A stretch of DNA of 64,000 bases from Streptomyces xinghaiensis S187 (GCF_000220705.2 NZ_CP023202.1:1984001-2048000); one strand, 5' to 3'; positions 1 through 8,293 are shown, counted from the stretch's first letter. Translations and numbers: made by a program. The notes: generated by a model from the sequence alone, not told the origin.

Positions 1-7
1 GAATTCG

Positions 8-27
8 ATCCCCGGCAGGCCGGGGAT
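8..27. terminator. Hairpin at left edge, upstream of rpmB
   Basis: ATCCCCGG and CCGGGGAT form an 8-bp stem with a CAGG loop. It lies 37 bases before the rpmB start, so it most likely ends the gene to the left of the window, and rpmB is then transcribed from the short segment that follows. Confidence 0.5.
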
Positions 28-63
28 TCACCGTACGTGCATCTGAAGTCTTTGGAGTGACCC

Positions 64-249
64 GTGGCTGCCAACTGCGACGTCTGCGGCAAGGGGCCGG
101 GCTTCGGCAACAACATTTCGCACTCGCACCGCCGCACTCGCCGTCGTTGGAACCCCAACATCCAGACGGTGCGCGCTGTGGTCGGTCGGACGCCGAAGCG
201 GCTCAACGTCTGCACCTCGTGCATCAAGGCCGGCAAGGTCTCGCGCTGA
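64..249 (+). CDS. rpmB: 50S ribosomal protein L28
   Basis: This 61-residue protein is ribosomal protein L28 of the large subunit. It begins MAANCDVCGKGPGFG and has the basic core SHRRTRRRWNPNIQ typical of the family. Two CxxC pairs are visible, CDVC near residue 5 and CTSC near residue 51, so this is the zinc-binding (C+) form and not the zinc-free paralogue that Streptomyces express in zinc starvation. The GTG start is chosen because TTGGAGTGA precedes it at Shine-Dalgarno distance and the protein aligns from its first residue. It converges on thiD across a strong bidirectional hairpin. Confidence 0.97.
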   Translation: MAANCDVCGKGPGFGNNISHSHRRTRRRWNPNIQTVRAVVGRTPKRLNVCTSCIKAGKVSR

Positions 250-285
250 CGTTTCCGTCGTAGCGCAGCCCTTGGCCGGTTGCCG

Positions 286-316
286 AAGCCGGTCCGCCTT
301 CCGGGCGGACCGGCTT
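286..316. terminator. Bidirectional terminator between rpmB and thiD
   Basis: AAGCCGGTCCGCC and GGCGGACCGGCTT form a perfect 13-bp stem with a 5-base loop, with A residues before it and T residues after it. It lies between the convergent stops of rpmB and thiD and can serve both strands. Confidence 0.85.
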
Positions 317-336
317 TCCGCATGTCCGGGGCCGGT

Positions 337-1155
337 TCAGCGGAACCGCCAGCCGTGGTCCACGGGGCCGATCCCCGACCCCAGGGGGAAGCCCGCGGCG
401 ATCGCCCCGGTGACGTATTTCTTGGCCGCCGTGACCGCGGCCGGGACCTCCGCCCCCTTCGCCAGCTCCGCCGCGATGGCGGCGGCGAGCGTGCATCCCG
501 TGCCGTGGGTGTGCCGGTTGTCGTGCCGTGCGGCGCGCAGCCGGTGCTCCTCGCGGCCGTCGGTGAGCAGGTCCACCGCCTCGCCCGCCAGATGACCGCC
601 CTTGATCAGCGCCCAGCGCGGGCCGAGGGCGAGCACCGCGTCCGCGGCCCGGCGCAGATCGTCCTCGCGCTCCACGCGGACCCCGGTGAGCTGTTCGACC
701 TCGGGCAGGTTCGGGGTGGCGATGGTCGCGGCCGGCAGCAGCCGGGTCCGTACGGATTCCAGCGCCGACGCGGCCAGCAGCGGATCGCCGTGCTTGGAGA
801 CGCCGACCGGGTCCACGACCACGGGCGCCCCGGCGCCGGCGAGGAGTTCCGCCACCGCCTCCACGAGGCCGGCCGAGGAGAGCATCCCGGTCTTGACGGC
901 GTGCACGCCGATGTCGTCCACCACGCTGCGGAACTGCGCCCGTACCGCCTCCACGGGCAGGTCCCAGGCTCCTTGCACACCGCGCGAGTTCTGCGCCGTG
1001 ACGGCCGTGACCACGCTCATGCCGTGGGTGCCGAGAGCCAGCATCGTCTTGAGATCGGCCTGGACTCCCGCGCCGCCGCCGGAGTCGGAGCCGGCGACGG
1101 TGAGCACGAGCGGGGGCGTCTGCGGGGCCGGAAGCGGCCGCGGTGATATGTCCAC
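337..1155 (-). CDS. thiD: Hydroxymethylpyrimidine/phosphomethylpyrimidine kinase
   Basis: ThiD phosphorylates hydroxymethylpyrimidine twice to give the pyrophosphate used for thiamine synthesis. The 272-residue ribokinase-fold protein shows the N-terminal motif VAGSDSGGGAGVQADLKT, the MSVVTAVTAQN segment and the C-terminal anion-hole motif HGTGCT. The GTG start gives MDISPRPL and lies 11 bases after the stop of thiL. A longer reading frame exists upstream but runs through thiL coding sequence in another frame, so it is rejected. No good Shine-Dalgarno is visible, and translation is probably coupled to thiL. The two genes form a thiL-thiD thiamine operon. Confidence 0.95.
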   Translation of the reverse strand: MDISPRPLPAPQTPPLVLTVAGSDSGGGAGVQADLKTMLALGTHGMSVVTAVTAQNSRGVQGAWDLPVEAVRAQFRSVVDDIGVHAVKTGMLSSAGLVEAVAELLAGAGAPVVVDPVGVSKHGDPLLAASALESVRTRLLPAATIATPNLPEVEQLTGVRVEREDDLRRAADAVLALGPRWALIKGGHLAGEAVDLLTDGREEHRLRAARHDNRHTHGTGCTLAAAIAAELAKGAEVPAAVTAAKKYVTGAIAAGFPLGSGIGPVDHGWRFR

Positions 1156-1166
1156 GGTCAGGGAAT

Positions 1167-2135
1167 CTACCCGGCGTCCGCGTCCTCCCCGAAGTGGTCC
1201 CAGCCCGCTTTCTCCCACGGCGCCCCGTCCACGGTGACCTGGGGCAGCGCCGAGCGGCCCAGGACCTCGCCGATCACCCGCCACCGGGCGGGCAGTTTCG
1301 TCTCCGGCGGGAAGACCGCCGCGATGGCGTGGTCCTCCCCGCCGCTCAGCACCCAGTGCAGCGGGTCGACGCCCACGGCCTGCCCGATGTCGGACATCTG
1401 CGAGGGGATGTCCACCGCGCCGGAGCGCACGTCGATCCGGACCCCGCTGGCCTCCGCGATGTGCCCGAGGTCGGCGATCAGGCCGTCGCTGACGTCGGTC
1501 ATGGCCGTGGCGCCGAGCGCCGCCGCCGCGGGACCGGCGTGGTACGGGGGTTCGGGCCGCCGGTGCGCCTCGACGAAGGCACGCGGCGAACGGAAGCCGC
1601 GGGAGAGCACGGCGTGCCCGGCGGCGGACCAGCCCAGCCAGCCGGTGACGGCCACGACATCGCCGGGCCGGGCACCGGACCGCAGCACCGGCTCGGCGTT
1701 GCGGAGGTCGCCCAGGGCGGTGATGGAGACCGTGATCGTCTCGCCGCGCACCACATCACCGCCGACCACGGCGGCCCCCGCCACCTGGCACTCGTCGCGC
1801 AGCCCGTCCATCAGCTCGGCCGGCCAGGTCGCCGGCAGTTCCGCGGGGACGACGAGGCCGAGCAGCAGCGCCGTGGGGACCGCCCCCATGGCCGCGATGT
1901 CCGCCATGTTCTGCGCCGCGGCCTTGCGGCCGACGTCGTAGGCGGTGGACCAGTCCCGGCGGAAGTGCCGCCCCTCCAGCAGGATGTCCGTGCTGGCGAC
2001 CACCCGCCGGTCCGGTGCCGCGACGACCGCCGCGTCGTCGCCGGGCCCCAGCCGCACGGCCGGGGTGGTGGTGAGCCGCGAGGTCAGCTCCCTGATGAGG
2101 CCGAACTCGCCCAACTCCCCCACGGTGCCCTTCAT
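1167..2135 (-). CDS. thiL: Thiamine-monophosphate kinase
   Basis: ThiL phosphorylates thiamine monophosphate to the active cofactor thiamine diphosphate. The 322-residue protein has the PurM/ThiL-type ATP-binding signature GPGDDAAVV near residue 33, the STDILLEGRHF segment, GGDVVRGE near residue 125 and MTDVSDGLIADLGHIA near residue 215. The ATG giving MKGTVGELGEFGLIREL is chosen because it matches the usual N-terminus; the frame stays open far upstream but that part has no family similarity. It is first gene of the thiL-thiD operon and is divergent from the Lrp-domain gene. Confidence 0.95.
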   Translation of the reverse strand: MKGTVGELGEFGLIRELTSRLTTTPAVRLGPGDDAAVVAAPDRRVVASTDILLEGRHFRRDWSTAYDVGRKAAAQNMADIAAMGAVPTALLLGLVVPAELPATWPAELMDGLRDECQVAGAAVVGGDVVRGETITVSITALGDLRNAEPVLRSGARPGDVVAVTGWLGWSAAGHAVLSRGFRSPRAFVEAHRRPEPPYHAGPAAAALGATAMTDVSDGLIADLGHIAEASGVRIDVRSGAVDIPSQMSDIGQAVGVDPLHWVLSGGEDHAIAAVFPPETKLPARWRVIGEVLGRSALPQVTVDGAPWEKAGWDHFGEDADAG

Positions 2136-2352
2136 CCCTGTGCCCCTATCTCCGCCCGGCGGGCGCGACGGCCCCGGCCCGGTACTCGGTCTCCCGTGCC
2201 GACCGCGGCGTCGGCAGTGTCGGTCCTTGCTGTGTCCCGCCGGGCGGCGGGGGGCGCCACAGGCCGTGCGGGGTCTCCCCGCGCCGCCCGGCGGCGCGGT
2301 ACCGTGGCGTCCCTTCTTCCCACATGATCCTCGTAGCCGCCCTGGAGGTTCC

Positions 2353-2586
2353 GTGGTACAGGCGTACATCCTGATCCAGACCGAGGTCGGCAAGGCCTCG
2401 TCGGTCGCCGAACTGGTCTCCAAGCTTCCCGGGGTCATCCAGGCCGAGGACGTCACCGGTCCGTACGACGTGATCGTGCGCGCACAGTCCGACACCGTCG
2501 ACGAGCTGGGCCGCCTGGTGGTGGCCAAAGTGCAGCAGATCGACGGCATCACCCGCACCCTGACCTGCCCCGTCGTCCACTTCTGA
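2353..2586 (+). CDS. Stand-alone Lrp/AsnC ligand-binding (RAM) domain protein
   Basis: This 77-residue protein is only the C-terminal sensing domain of Lrp/AsnC regulators. It shows VQAYILIQTEVGKASSVAEL, then YDVIVRAQSDTVDELGRLVV, and it lacks the helix-turn-helix half. Such stand-alone domains form ring oligomers and may bind amino acids or modulate full-length Lrp proteins; the role here is inference. GGAGG lies 5 bases before the GTG start. It is divergent from thiL and followed after 51 bases by the DUF3515 lipoprotein gene. Confidence 0.9.
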   Translation: MVQAYILIQTEVGKASSVAELVSKLPGVIQAEDVTGPYDVIVRAQSDTVDELGRLVVAKVQQIDGITRTLTCPVVHF

Positions 2587-2624
2587 GCCACCGGGGCGCC
2601 CGGCGTGCGCCCGGCCCGGCTGGG

Positions 2625-2630
2625 TAGTCT
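2625..2630 (+). promoter_or_regulatory. Candidate -10 box giving leaderless DUF3515 mRNA
   Basis: TAGTCT fits the TANNNT -10 consensus of the main Streptomyces sigma factor and ends 7 bases before the GTG, so transcription would begin at the start codon. The -35 region is not convincing. Confidence 0.45.
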
Positions 2631-2637
2631 CGACCGG

Positions 2638-3117
2638 GTGAACACCCTCTTCCGCCGTTTTCTCTGGCTGCCCGCCGTCATATCCCTGGCCGCGGCGGGC
2701 TGTTCCTCCGGCGACAGCGGCCGTCCGGTCCCCACCCCCTCGCCCGAGACCGCGAAGCTCTGCCGGGCGCTGTACCGGGAACTGCCGGCGAAGGTGGACG
2801 GACTGGGGCGGAGCGGAGCCGAGCCCCCCTCCGAGTTCGCCGCCGACTGGGGCGACCCCGCCGTGCAGCTGCGCTGCGGGGTGCCCCGCCCCGAGGTCCT
2901 CACCCCGGGGACCGCGCAGTACAACCCCACGGCCGAGGGGATAGAGGTGAACGGCGTGCTCTGGCTCCCCGAGCAGCAGGAGAACGGATACCGCTTCACC
3001 ACCACCCTGCGCAAGGCGTACGTCGAGGTGACCGTCCCCCGGGAGTACCGGCCCGAGGTCAATCCGCTGACGGACCTCGCCGACGCCATCGAGGGAACCA
3101 TTCCGGAGGCGCTCTAG
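2638..3117 (+). CDS. DUF3515-family lipoprotein
   Basis: This 159-residue predicted lipoprotein has a basic N-terminus (MNTLFRRF), a hydrophobic segment and a lipobox ending AAAGC near residue 20, followed by a Ser/Pro linker. The mature part contains LCRALYRELPAKVDGL, QLRCGVPRPE and EVNGVLWLPEQ, features I associate with DUF3515. Its function is unknown; it should be anchored on the outer face of the membrane. The start has no Shine-Dalgarno but TAGTCT ends 7 bases before the GTG, so the mRNA may be leaderless. A further in-frame start lies 33 bases upstream, before that box, and is less likely. Confidence 0.85.
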   Translation: MNTLFRRFLWLPAVISLAAAGCSSGDSGRPVPTPSPETAKLCRALYRELPAKVDGLGRSGAEPPSEFAADWGDPAVQLRCGVPRPEVLTPGTAQYNPTAEGIEVNGVLWLPEQQENGYRFTTTLRKAYVEVTVPREYRPEVNPLTDLADAIEGTIPEAL

Positions 3118-3320
3118 CCCTGTGGCCGGGGAGGTCCGGCGGGAAGCCCGCGCTGTCCGGTGCGGTGCGGCACCCGCGGCACCGCGGCGCGTGGGGGTGC
3201 GTCCCGCCCGAAAAGCCCGGTGGGCGTGCCCCCTGCCCGTACGGCTCGGGGCGGTTCCGGGCATCGTGAGCCGGTGAGCCTGCCCGGTCACAGCACTGGC
3301 GCTCCGCCGCGGCGCGCGGC

Positions 3321-4520
3321 TCAGCGCAGCCCGGTCGGCCGCCGCAGGGCGGCCTGGATCAGGCGGTCCACCAGCTCGGGATAGCTCACGCCGCTCTCCT
3401 GCCACATCCGCGGGTACATGGAGATGGGGGTGAAGCCCGGCATGGTGTTGATCTCGTTGATCACGAACTCGCCGTTCTCCTGCAGGAAGAAGTCGGCGCG
3501 GACGAGCCCTTCGCAGGCGGCGGCGTCGAAGGCCTGCACGGCCAGCTCCCGCACCCGGGCGGTCTCCTCGGGGGTGAGCGGGGCGGGGACCACGCCGGCT
3601 GCCGAGTCGATGTACTTGGCCTCGAAGTCGTAGAAGTCGTGCGAGGTGACGGGCGGGATCTCGGCGGGGACGCTGGCGCGCGGGCCGTCCTCGAACTCCA
3701 GCACACCGCACTCGATCTCCCGGCCGCGGAGCAGCGACTCGACCAGGATCTTGGGGTCGTGCCGGCGGGCCTCGGCCACCGCCTCGTCCAGCTCCTCCGG
3801 ACCGCTCACCCGGCTGATGCCCATCGAGGAGCCGGCCCGGGCGGGCTTGACGAAGACCGGCCAGCCGTGTTCGGCGGCGAAGTCGACGATCTTCTTGCGG
3901 GCGGCCGCGCCGCGCTCGGCGCCGGTGCCCTGCTCCCACTCGCGCGGCCGGATCACCGTGTAGGGGCCGACCGGCAGGCCGAAGGAGGTGAAGACCCGCT
4001 TCATGTACTCCTTGTCCATGCCGACGGCGGACGCGAGCACCCCGGCGCCCACATAGGGCACCCCGGACAGCTCCAGCAGCCCCTGCAGGGTGCCGTCCTC
4101 GCCGTAGGGGCCGTGCAGCACGGGGAAGACGACATCCACCTCGCCGAGCGACTTGGGCACCTGCCCGGGCTCGGTGTAGACGACCTCGCGTCCGGCCGGG
4201 TCGACCGGGAGCAGCACGCCGCCCTCGCCGGACTCCGCCAGCTCGTCGACGCTCGGCAGCGCGCGGCCGCTGATCGCCATCCGCTCGGGGTCGTCCGCGG
4301 TGAGCGCCCAGCGGCCGTCCGTGGTGATGCCGATCGGCAGCACCTCGTACTGGCTCCGGTCGATGGCGCGCATCACGGCACCCGCGGTGACCACCGAGAT
4401 GGCGTGCTCGGAGCTGCGGCCGCCGAACACGACGGCGACACGCGGCTTCCGGCCGGTGGCACGGGCCGCGGCAGGGGTGGAGGCGGGCGCGGGGTTCTGG
4501 GTGGATGACTCGCTGCTCAT
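3321..4520 (-). CDS. ddlA: D-alanine--D-alanine ligase
   Basis: Ddl joins two D-alanines with ATP for the peptidoglycan stem peptide in the cytoplasm. The 399-residue protein has the N-terminal motif VAVVFGGRSSEH near residue 28, the central GDTVL-like ATP-grasp region (KPARAGSSMGISRV), and the C-terminal metal and substrate signature FVINEINTMPGFTP near residue 355. A short Ser/Ala/Pro-rich stretch precedes the catalytic fold. No strong Shine-Dalgarno is seen; TAGTCT sits 9 bases before the ATG, so the 5' leader may be almost absent. It lies 143 bases downstream of gpsA. Confidence 0.96.
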   Translation of the reverse strand: MSSESSTQNPAPASTPAAARATGRKPRVAVVFGGRSSEHAISVVTAGAVMRAIDRSQYEVLPIGITTDGRWALTADDPERMAISGRALPSVDELAESGEGGVLLPVDPAGREVVYTEPGQVPKSLGEVDVVFPVLHGPYGEDGTLQGLLELSGVPYVGAGVLASAVGMDKEYMKRVFTSFGLPVGPYTVIRPREWEQGTGAERGAAARKKIVDFAAEHGWPVFVKPARAGSSMGISRVSGPEELDEAVAEARRHDPKILVESLLRGREIECGVLEFEDGPRASVPAEIPPVTSHDFYDFEAKYIDSAAGVVPAPLTPEETARVRELAVQAFDAAACEGLVRADFFLQENGEFVINEINTMPGFTPISMYPRMWQESGVSYPELVDRLIQAALRRPTGLR

Positions 4521-4529
4521 ATCGGCTTG

Positions 4530-4535
4530 AGACTA
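4530..4535 (-). promoter_or_regulatory. Candidate ddlA -10 box
   Basis: On the minus strand GGGTAGTCTC occurs 9 bases before the ddlA ATG. The same ten bases occur before the DUF3515 gene. TAGTCT fits a -10 hexamer and would give a transcript with at most two or three leader bases. Confidence 0.4.
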
Positions 4536-4627
4536 CCCTGCGCACCCCGCACCGCGGCAGCCACCGGTGCCGCATCGGCGTGGACGGGTTCCGCGGCGTA
4601 CCGGCCCGGAGGGGGACGGTGCGGCGG

Positions 4628-4645
4628 GGGCCGGCGCGCCGGCCC
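4628..4645. terminator. GC palindrome after gpsA
   Basis: GGGCCGGCGCGCCGGCCC is a perfect 18-base palindrome just after the gpsA stop on the minus strand. It could form a hairpin that ends or attenuates transcription before ddlA, which has its own -10-like box, but no T-run follows. Confidence 0.4.
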
Positions 4646-4663
4646 GGCCCGGCTGAAGGCCCG

Positions 4664-5665
4664 TCAGCGGCGTTCGGCCTTGGCGCTGCGCGCCATCAGG
4701 TCCTTGAGGGCCACCATCGGCGGCTTGCCGTCGTGGACGATCTCCACCACGGTCTCGGTCAGCGGCATGTCGACGCGGTGCCGCCGGGCCAGATCGAGCA
4801 CGGACTCGCAGGACTTGACGCCCTCGGCGGTCTGCTTGGTGGCCGCGATGGTCTGCTCCAGCGTCATGCCGCGGCCCAGGTTGGTGCCGAAGGTGTGGTT
4901 GCGGGAGAGCGGTGAGGAGCAGGTGGCGATGAGATCGCCCATGCCGGCGAGCCCGGCGAAGGTGTGCGCGTCCGCGCCCATCGCGGCCCCGAGCCGGCTG
5001 GTCTCGGCCAGGCCGCGGGTCATCAGCGAGGCCTTGGTGTTGTCGCCCAGCCCCATGCCGTCCGCGATGCCGACGGCCAGCGCGATGACGTTCTTCACGG
5101 CGCCGCCCAGCTCGCAGCCGACAACGTCGGTGTTGGTGTACGGGCGGAAGTACGGGGTGTGGCAGGCGGCCTGGAGCCGCCGGGCGACGGACTCGTCCGA
5201 GCAGGCGACCACCGAGGCGGCGGGCTGCCGGGCGGCGATCTCCAGGGCGAGGTTGGGGCCGGTGAGCACGGCGACGCGCTCGGCCGGAACAGCGGCGACC
5301 TCCTCGATGACCTCGCTCATCCGCTTGGCCGTGCCCAGTTCCACGCCCTTCATCAGGCTGACGAGCACGGTGTCGGACGGCAGCAGCGGCGCCCACCGGG
5401 CCAGATTGCCGCGCAGGGTCTGCGAGGGGACGGCGAGCACCGTGAACTCGGCCCCGCGGGCGGCCTCGGCGGGGTCGGTCGTGGCCCGCACGGTCGGCGG
5501 CAGTTCGACGCCGGGCAGATAGCCGGGGTTGGCCCGGCCGGAGTTGACGGCGTCGACGACCTCCGCGCGGCGGCCCCAGAGGGTCACCTCGCAGCCGGCG
5601 TCGCCGAGCACCATCGCGAAAGCGGTCCCCCATGATCCCGTTCCGTAGACCGCGCAGCGCGTCAC
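4664..5665 (-). CDS. gpsA: Glycerol-3-phosphate dehydrogenase [NAD(P)+]
   Basis: GpsA reduces dihydroxyacetone phosphate to sn-glycerol 3-phosphate for phospholipid synthesis. The 333-residue protein starts with the dinucleotide-binding motif YGTGSWGTAFA near residue 6, and has VLTGPNLALEIA, the GGAVKNVIALAVGIADGMG catalytic-lysine region and the C-terminal VEIVHDGKPP. The GTG start overlaps the stop of plsC in the sequence GTGA, so translation is coupled. Pairing with plsC places both at the start of phosphatidic acid synthesis: one makes the glycerol phosphate, the other acylates. Confidence 0.96.
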   Translation of the reverse strand: MTRCAVYGTGSWGTAFAMVLGDAGCEVTLWGRRAEVVDAVNSGRANPGYLPGVELPPTVRATTDPAEAARGAEFTVLAVPSQTLRGNLARWAPLLPSDTVLVSLMKGVELGTAKRMSEVIEEVAAVPAERVAVLTGPNLALEIAARQPAASVVACSDESVARRLQAACHTPYFRPYTNTDVVGCELGGAVKNVIALAVGIADGMGLGDNTKASLMTRGLAETSRLGAAMGADAHTFAGLAGMGDLIATCSSPLSRNHTFGTNLGRGMTLEQTIAATKQTAEGVKSCESVLDLARRHRVDMPLTETVVEIVHDGKPPMVALKDLMARSAKAERR

Positions 5666-6426
5666 GCGCCATCCCCCTGTCCTTGCCGTTCCTGCCGCCT
5701 CCCGCGCTGCTCGGCGCGGGCCCTGCTGTGATCGTAGAGCTGTTCCGGCGCGGGTTCGCCCCGCATCTCGGCGAGGAGCGCGGTGATCGAGACCATGATG
5801 GTCTCGGTGGCGGCGCGCAGGACCTCGGCGGTCGGATCCTGGCCGTAGAACTCGGAGAGGTCCACCGGCGGACCGGCCTGGACCCGGAGCGTCTTGCGGG
5901 GGAAGAGCCGGATCTTCTTCGTCCCGGCGTACGGCGGCACGGCCTCGTTCGCGCCCCACTGGGCCACCGGGATCACCGGCGCCTTGGTGAGCAGCGCGAC
6001 CCGGGCGGCGCCGGTCTTGCCCTGCATCGGCCAGTGGTCCGGGTCGCGGGTGAGGGTGCCCTCCGGGTAGAAGGCCACGCACTCGCCCCGGTTGACCGCG
6101 TCGACGGCGGCGCGGAAGGCGTTGGCGGCGTCGGTCGATTCGCGGTAGACGGGGATCTGGCCGGTGCCGCGCAGGATCATGCCGACGAACGGCACCCGGA
6201 AAAGCGGCGCCTTGGCGAGGAATCGCGGTACCCGTCCGGTGTTGTACTGGAAGTGCGCGTACGAAAGCGGGTCCAGGGCGGAATTGTGGTTGATCGCGGT
6301 GATATACCCGCCGTCCGCCGGAAGGTTGTCCATTCCGCTCCAGTCCCGCTTGAAGAAGAGGAGCAGCGGCGGTTTCGCGATGGCCGCGGCCAAGCGGTAC
6401 CAGAAGCCGATTCTGCGGCGGGACAC
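5662..6426 (-). CDS. plsC: 1-acylglycerol-3-phosphate O-acyltransferase
   Basis: This 254-residue protein is a PlsC-type acyltransferase that adds an acyl chain to lysophosphatidic acid at the membrane. The catalytic HX4D motif is HNSALD near residue 47 and the substrate motif is FYPEGTLTRD near residue 115. A hydrophobic segment near the N-terminus (WYRLAAAIAKPPLLLFF) could hold it to the membrane. The GTG start follows GAGGAGG at good spacing. It overlaps gpsA by the GTGA junction. The C-terminal 30 residues are Arg/Gln-rich and vary in this family. The divergent neighbour is cofC. Confidence 0.93.
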   Translation of the reverse strand: MSRRRIGFWYRLAAAIAKPPLLLFFKRDWSGMDNLPADGGYITAINHNSALDPLSYAHFQYNTGRVPRFLAKAPLFRVPFVGMILRGTGQIPVYRESTDAANAFRAAVDAVNRGECVAFYPEGTLTRDPDHWPMQGKTGAARVALLTKAPVIPVAQWGANEAVPPYAGTKKIRLFPRKTLRVQAGPPVDLSEFYGQDPTAEVLRAATETIMVSITALLAEMRGEPAPEQLYDHSRARAEQRGRRQERQGQGDGA

Positions 6427-6597
6427 TCGGACACCCTCCTCGTGGGACCTGTCGGGCTGCGGGTGGGCAGCCGCACAAGTGTCGCCCCAGGGTCCCGCTC
6501 TGTCGAGCACACGGTATCCCCGGGCCCGGCCGGCGGTTCCGGCGGCGGGTGACAATACGGGGGGAACGGCGGGGCGGACGAGGGAGATGGCTGGGGC

Positions 6598-7233
6598 GTG
6601 GACTGGTCGCTGGTGATACCGCTGAAGCCGCTGGCCGTGGCCAAGAGCCGGCTGGCGGACGCGGCGGGCGAGGAACTGCGCCCGGGGCTCGCGCTGGCCT
6701 TCGCGCAGGACACGGTGACGGCCGCGGCGGCCGCTCCGGGGGTCCGGGATGTGGTGGTCGTCACGGACGACCGGCTGGCCGGGGCGGAACTGGCCCGGCT
6801 GGGCGCACGGGTGCTGCCGGACCCCCCGGGCGCGGGCCTGAACCCCGCGCTGGCCCACGGGGCGCGTGCCGTGCGGGCCCGGCGGCCGGATGCCCCGGTG
6901 GCGGTGCTCAACGCCGATCTCCCCGCCCTGCGCCCCGCGGAACTGGCGCGGGTGCTGTCGGCCGCCGCGGCATTTCCCCGGGCCTTTCTGGCGGACACCG
7001 TGGGAACCGGAACGACTTTCCTCTCCGCCTCCCCCGGGGTGGAACTCGCCCCGGCTTTCGGCGGCCCTTCCCGGAATCGGCACCGCCGGTCCGGGGCCGT
7101 GGAAATCACCGTGGACGGGGTCGATTCGGTCCGTCGTGATGTGGACACCGGAGAGGATCTGCGGGCCGCCCTCCGGCTCGGCGTCGGAATCCGTACGGCC
7201 GCTCTCACCGGCCGCCCGCGGATCGCCGAGTAG
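6598..7233 (+). CDS. cofC: 2-phospho-L-lactate (or PEP) guanylyltransferase of F420 synthesis
   Basis: CofC/FbiD activates 2-phospholactate or phosphoenolpyruvate with GTP in coenzyme F420 synthesis. The 211-residue protein begins WSLVIPLKPLAVAKSRLAD, a nucleotidyltransferase P-loop-like start, and contains VVVVTDD, PDPPGAGLNPALAHG and VLNADLPALRP, all typical of the family. In actinobacteria the substrate is thought to be phosphoenolpyruvate; that is family knowledge. The GTG start aligns exactly with the usual MDWSLVIP. It is divergent from plsC and 25 bases upstream of a small CSD-like gene. Confidence 0.92.
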   Translation: MDWSLVIPLKPLAVAKSRLADAAGEELRPGLALAFAQDTVTAAAAAPGVRDVVVVTDDRLAGAELARLGARVLPDPPGAGLNPALAHGARAVRARRPDAPVAVLNADLPALRPAELARVLSAAAAFPRAFLADTVGTGTTFLSASPGVELAPAFGGPSRNRHRRSGAVEITVDGVDSVRRDVDTGEDLRAALRLGVGIRTAALTGRPRIAE

Positions 7234-7246
7234 AGCCGCCGGCGGC

Positions 7247-7252
7247 TACGCT
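7247..7252 (+). promoter_or_regulatory. Candidate -10 box giving leaderless mRNA of the 80-residue gene
   Basis: TACGCT ends 6 bases before the ATG, and there is no Shine-Dalgarno. A transcript could start on the start codon, independent of cofC. Confidence 0.4.
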
Positions 7253-7258
7253 GCCGTT

Positions 7259-7501
7259 ATGCAGGCCACCGCTTACACCTATGACGCCGGAACCCGCTGC
7301 GGGAGCGTACTGCTCGACGACGGCACGCCCGTGGAATTCGACGCGACGGCCTTCGACGCCGGCGGGCTGCGGCTGCTGAGGCCGGGCCAGCGGGTGCGGA
7401 TCGAACTGGCGGAGGACGGGCCCGCGGAGGGCGGACCGGCGCGGCCGGGCGGCGCCGGCGGAGCGCGGCGGATCTCCCTGGTGACCCTGCAGACGTTCTG
7501 A
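7259..7501 (+). CDS. Small cold-shock-domain-like protein, function unknown
   Basis: This 80-residue protein reads MQATAYTYDAGTRCGSVLLD, then FDATAFDAGGLRLLRPGQRV and RIELAEDG. The order of a Gly-Ser-Val strand, an acidic turn, a Phe-rich strand and a GLR-LRPGQRV-E strand resembles the second half of cold-shock proteins, so an OB-like fold is inferred. The RNA-binding aromatic motifs of true Csp proteins are not seen. A Gly/Ala/Pro linker near residue 55 precedes the last strand. It lies downstream of cofC and converges on hupS. Confidence 0.75.
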   Translation: MQATAYTYDAGTRCGSVLLDDGTPVEFDATAFDAGGLRLLRPGQRVRIELAEDGPAEGGPARPGGAGGARRISLVTLQTF

Positions 7502-7583
7502 CCGGCCCTTCCCCGCGGCTTTTCCCGGCCTTTCCCCCGGCCTTGCCGCCGCCGGCTGTTCCGGCGGGCTCCGGACGTGCCGC

Positions 7584-7611
7584 GGGCCGGGCTCCCCGAG
7601 GAGCCCGGCCC
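7584..7611. terminator. Terminator between the CSD-like gene and hupS
   Basis: GGGCCGGGCTCC and GGAGCCCGGCCC form a perfect 12-bp stem with a CCGA loop between two convergent genes. Confidence 0.75.
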
Positions 7612-7645
7612 AGCGTGGGGGTGCGACGGCTGCCGTGCGGCCCGT

Positions 7646-8293
7646 CTACTTCCTGCGGCCGGCCGTCTTCTTCGCGGCGGTGTTGCGCGCGGTGGCCTTG
7701 CGGGCCGGCGCCTTCTTGGCGGTGGTCTTCTTGGCCGGTGCCGTCTTGGAGGTCTTGGCGGTGGCCGACTTCTTCGAGGGCGCCTTCTTGGCCGCGGTGG
7801 TCTTGGCGGTGGACTTCTTGGCGGCGGCCGCCTTCTTCGCCGGTGCCGCCTTCTTCGCGGCGGTCTTGCGCGCGGTGGCGGTGGTCTTCTTCGCCGCCCC
7901 CTTCTTCGCGGCGGCCTTCTTCGCCGCGGCCTTGGTGGTGGCGCGGGCCGAAACCCCGCCCGTGAGGCTGCCCTTGGGTGCCTTCTTCACCGCCACCTCG
8001 CCTCCCTTGGGAAGCTTCTTGCTCCCGCTCACCAGGTCCTTGAAGCCCTGGCCGGCGCGGAAGCGGGGCACGGAGGTCTTCTTGACCCGGACCCGCTCTC
8101 CGGTCTGCGGGTTGCGGGCGTACCGGGCCGGACGGTCGACCTTCTCGAACGAGCCGAATCCGGTGACCGAGACCCGGTCTCCGGCGACCACCGCGCGGAC
8201 GATCGCGTCCAGCACCGCGTCCACGGCGTCGGCGGCGTTCTGCCGGCCACCGAGCTTGTCCGCGATCGCTTCTACGAGCTGCGCCTTGTTCAC
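7646..8293 (-). CDS. hupS: HU-type nucleoid protein with lysine-rich tail
   Basis: This 215-residue protein is a two-part HU homologue. Residues 1-92 are the HU domain (MNKAQLVEAIADKLGG, then GDRVSVTGFGSFEKVDRPAR and the DNA-binding arm ARNPQTGERVRVKKT). Residues from about 100 are a Lys/Ala/Pro tail with many AAKKA and APAKK units, like the tail of histone H1. In Streptomyces this architecture marks HupS, which compacts spore nucleoids. The GTG start has AAGGGGA before it. AT-rich DNA with TATATA lies about 64 bases upstream and probably includes its promoter. Confidence 0.93.
   Translation of the reverse strand: MNKAQLVEAIADKLGGRQNAADAVDAVLDAIVRAVVAGDRVSVTGFGSFEKVDRPARYARNPQTGERVRVKKTSVPRFRAGQGFKDLVSGSKKLPKGGEVAVKKAPKGSLTGGVSARATTKAAAKKAAAKKGAAKKTTATARKTAAKKAAPAKKAAAAKKSTAKTTAAKKAPSKKSATAKTSKTAPAKKTTAKKAPARKATARNTAAKKTAGRRK

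Noticed and set aside
7646..8010. Frameshift or repeat artefact in the 3' half of hupS
   Set aside because: The Lys/Ala repeats are a normal tail of this HU class and the frame is open to a proper stop.
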